DNA from: Aestuariivirga sp.
Lineage (GTDB): Bacteria > Pseudomonadota > Alphaproteobacteria > Rhizobiales > Aestuariivirgaceae
Assembly (NCBI GenBank): GCA_020252385.1
Contig: JADCDC010000094.1
Location: 1-5,980, forward strand
Direction: 5' to 3'
Length of the DNA stretch: 5,980 nt
Part shown: in pieces, positions 5,690-5,980 of the stretch
Layout of the letters: the number at the start of each line of letters is the position of its first letter
Position numbering within the stretch: position 1 is the first letter of the stretch
Program-made: the position numbers and the translations under genes
The notes under the pieces: model-generated
What the model saw: the letters and a program-made list of their open reading frames with translations, nothing else
What the model was told of the DNA's origin: nothing
Database searches by the model: none

Positions 5690-5980
5690 TCAGGCAGAGG
5701 TCGTGGTCCGGAAGCCGCCGGTCAGGCGGTCGAACAGCGCATTGAGGTAGAGGCCGTTGGCGAGGTGCACGCGCAGGCCCGCCGTCGCCGGGTGGTGCGC
5801 CCACAGCGGGAACAGCGCCTGCGCCACGGCCACGAGCCCGAAGGAGAGCAGTGCCAGCACGATCAGCGCCCATTCGAGGGGCCCTGCGGCCGGGGGCTGC
5901 GGCAGGGCATCGCCCCACAGAATGATGGCGATCTGCTGGAAGCCGAAATAGGCGATGCCGGCGGCGATCGCGGCAGCCCC
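5690..5980 (-). CDS. dabB: DabB, NuoL/NdhF-like proton-conducting subunit, C-terminal part (5' end outside window)
   Basis: The last 96 residues of a membrane protein run in from the right edge and end at a TGA (5692-5690). The fragment starts in a helical segment (GIAYFGFQQIAIIL, residues 8-21), has a short proline-rich loop (DALPQPPAAGP) and one clear membrane helix (about 36-58, LEWALIVLALLSFGLVAVAQ). It ends in an amphipathic tail, HHPATAGLRVHLANGLYLNA followed by LFDRLTGGF, which resembles the C-terminus of NADH-quinone oxidoreductase subunit L-like antiporter proteins. Adjacency to dabA, with a 31-nt gap in the same direction, identifies it as DabB rather than respiratory complex I NuoL. 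DabB conducts the cations that energise CO2 hydration by DabA. The proton-channel core with its lysine and glutamate residues is outside the window and cannot be checked. It is the promoter-proximal gene of the visible pair, so the operon promoter is also outside. Confidence 0.87.
   Translation of the reverse strand, partial: GAAAIAAGIAYFGFQQIAIILWGDALPQPPAAGPLEWALIVLALLSFGLVAVAQALFPLWAHHPATAGLRVHLANGLYLNALFDRLTGGFRTTTSA

Noticed and set aside
4738..5745. Long plus-strand open frame (335 codons) across dabA and the dabB end, and similar frames at 3724-4680 and 4454-5446
   Set aside because: These are antisense shadows of dabA; composition is arginine- and glycine-rich and no domain is recognisable.
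1..5980. Mobile elements, CRISPR arrays, tRNA genes, attachment sites, phage genes
   Set aside because: No direct repeat series, transposase, tRNA cloverleaf or terminal inverted repeats were found on reading both strands; base composition and codon use look uniform.

Overview
The window is GC-rich (roughly two thirds by eye) and looks chromosomal. It most likely comes from an alphaproteobacterium. The gene families are common in that class, strong G/C third-position bias opens long false reading frames on both strands, and one ribosome-binding site reads as the reverse complement of an alphaproteobacterial-type 16S rRNA 3' end (GGATCACCTCCTTTC). No phage, transposon, CRISPR, tRNA or rRNA gene is visible.

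Layout: (1) 1-399, plus strand, the C-terminal third of a MATE-type multidrug efflux transporter entering from the left edge. (2) 475-1374, plus strand, a complete endonuclease/exonuclease/phosphatase (EEP) superfamily protein with three N-terminal membrane helices. Its catalytic domain is predicted to lie in the periplasm, as in VanJ-like proteins. (3) 1371-3044, minus strand, a complete YtcJ-type metal-dependent amidohydrolase. It converges on the EEP gene, and both TAG stop codons are read from one CTAG palindrome. (4) 3045-3273, a dense intergenic region with two interleaved promoter-like sequences pointing apart, an unannotated 23-codon small ORF behind an exceptionally strong Shine-Dalgarno sequence, and a bidirectional terminator. 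(5) 3274-5658, minus strand, dabA (DUF2309/UPF0753), the zinc-site subunit of the DAB inorganic-carbon accumulation complex. (6) 5690-5980, minus strand, the C-terminus of dabB, the NuoL-like proton-conducting membrane subunit, leaving at the right edge.

dabB and dabA form one operon with a 31-nt gap. Together they should make an energy-coupled CO2-to-bicarbonate vectorial hydration system that supplies bicarbonate to the cytoplasm. The amidohydrolase, EEP protein and MATE transporter show no evident functional link to it or to each other.

The most unusual element is the small ORF at 3127-3198. Its leader matches the complement of the 16S 3' end over 14-15 nt, and its own coding sequence holds a second segment (GGATC...CCTCC) that imitates the 16S anti-Shine-Dalgarno and could fold back to hide the ribosome-binding site. 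With the terminator 36 nt downstream of its stop, this is a compact, self-contained RNA of about 170 nt. It could encode a highly translated microprotein or act as a structured regulator. I do not recognise the peptide.
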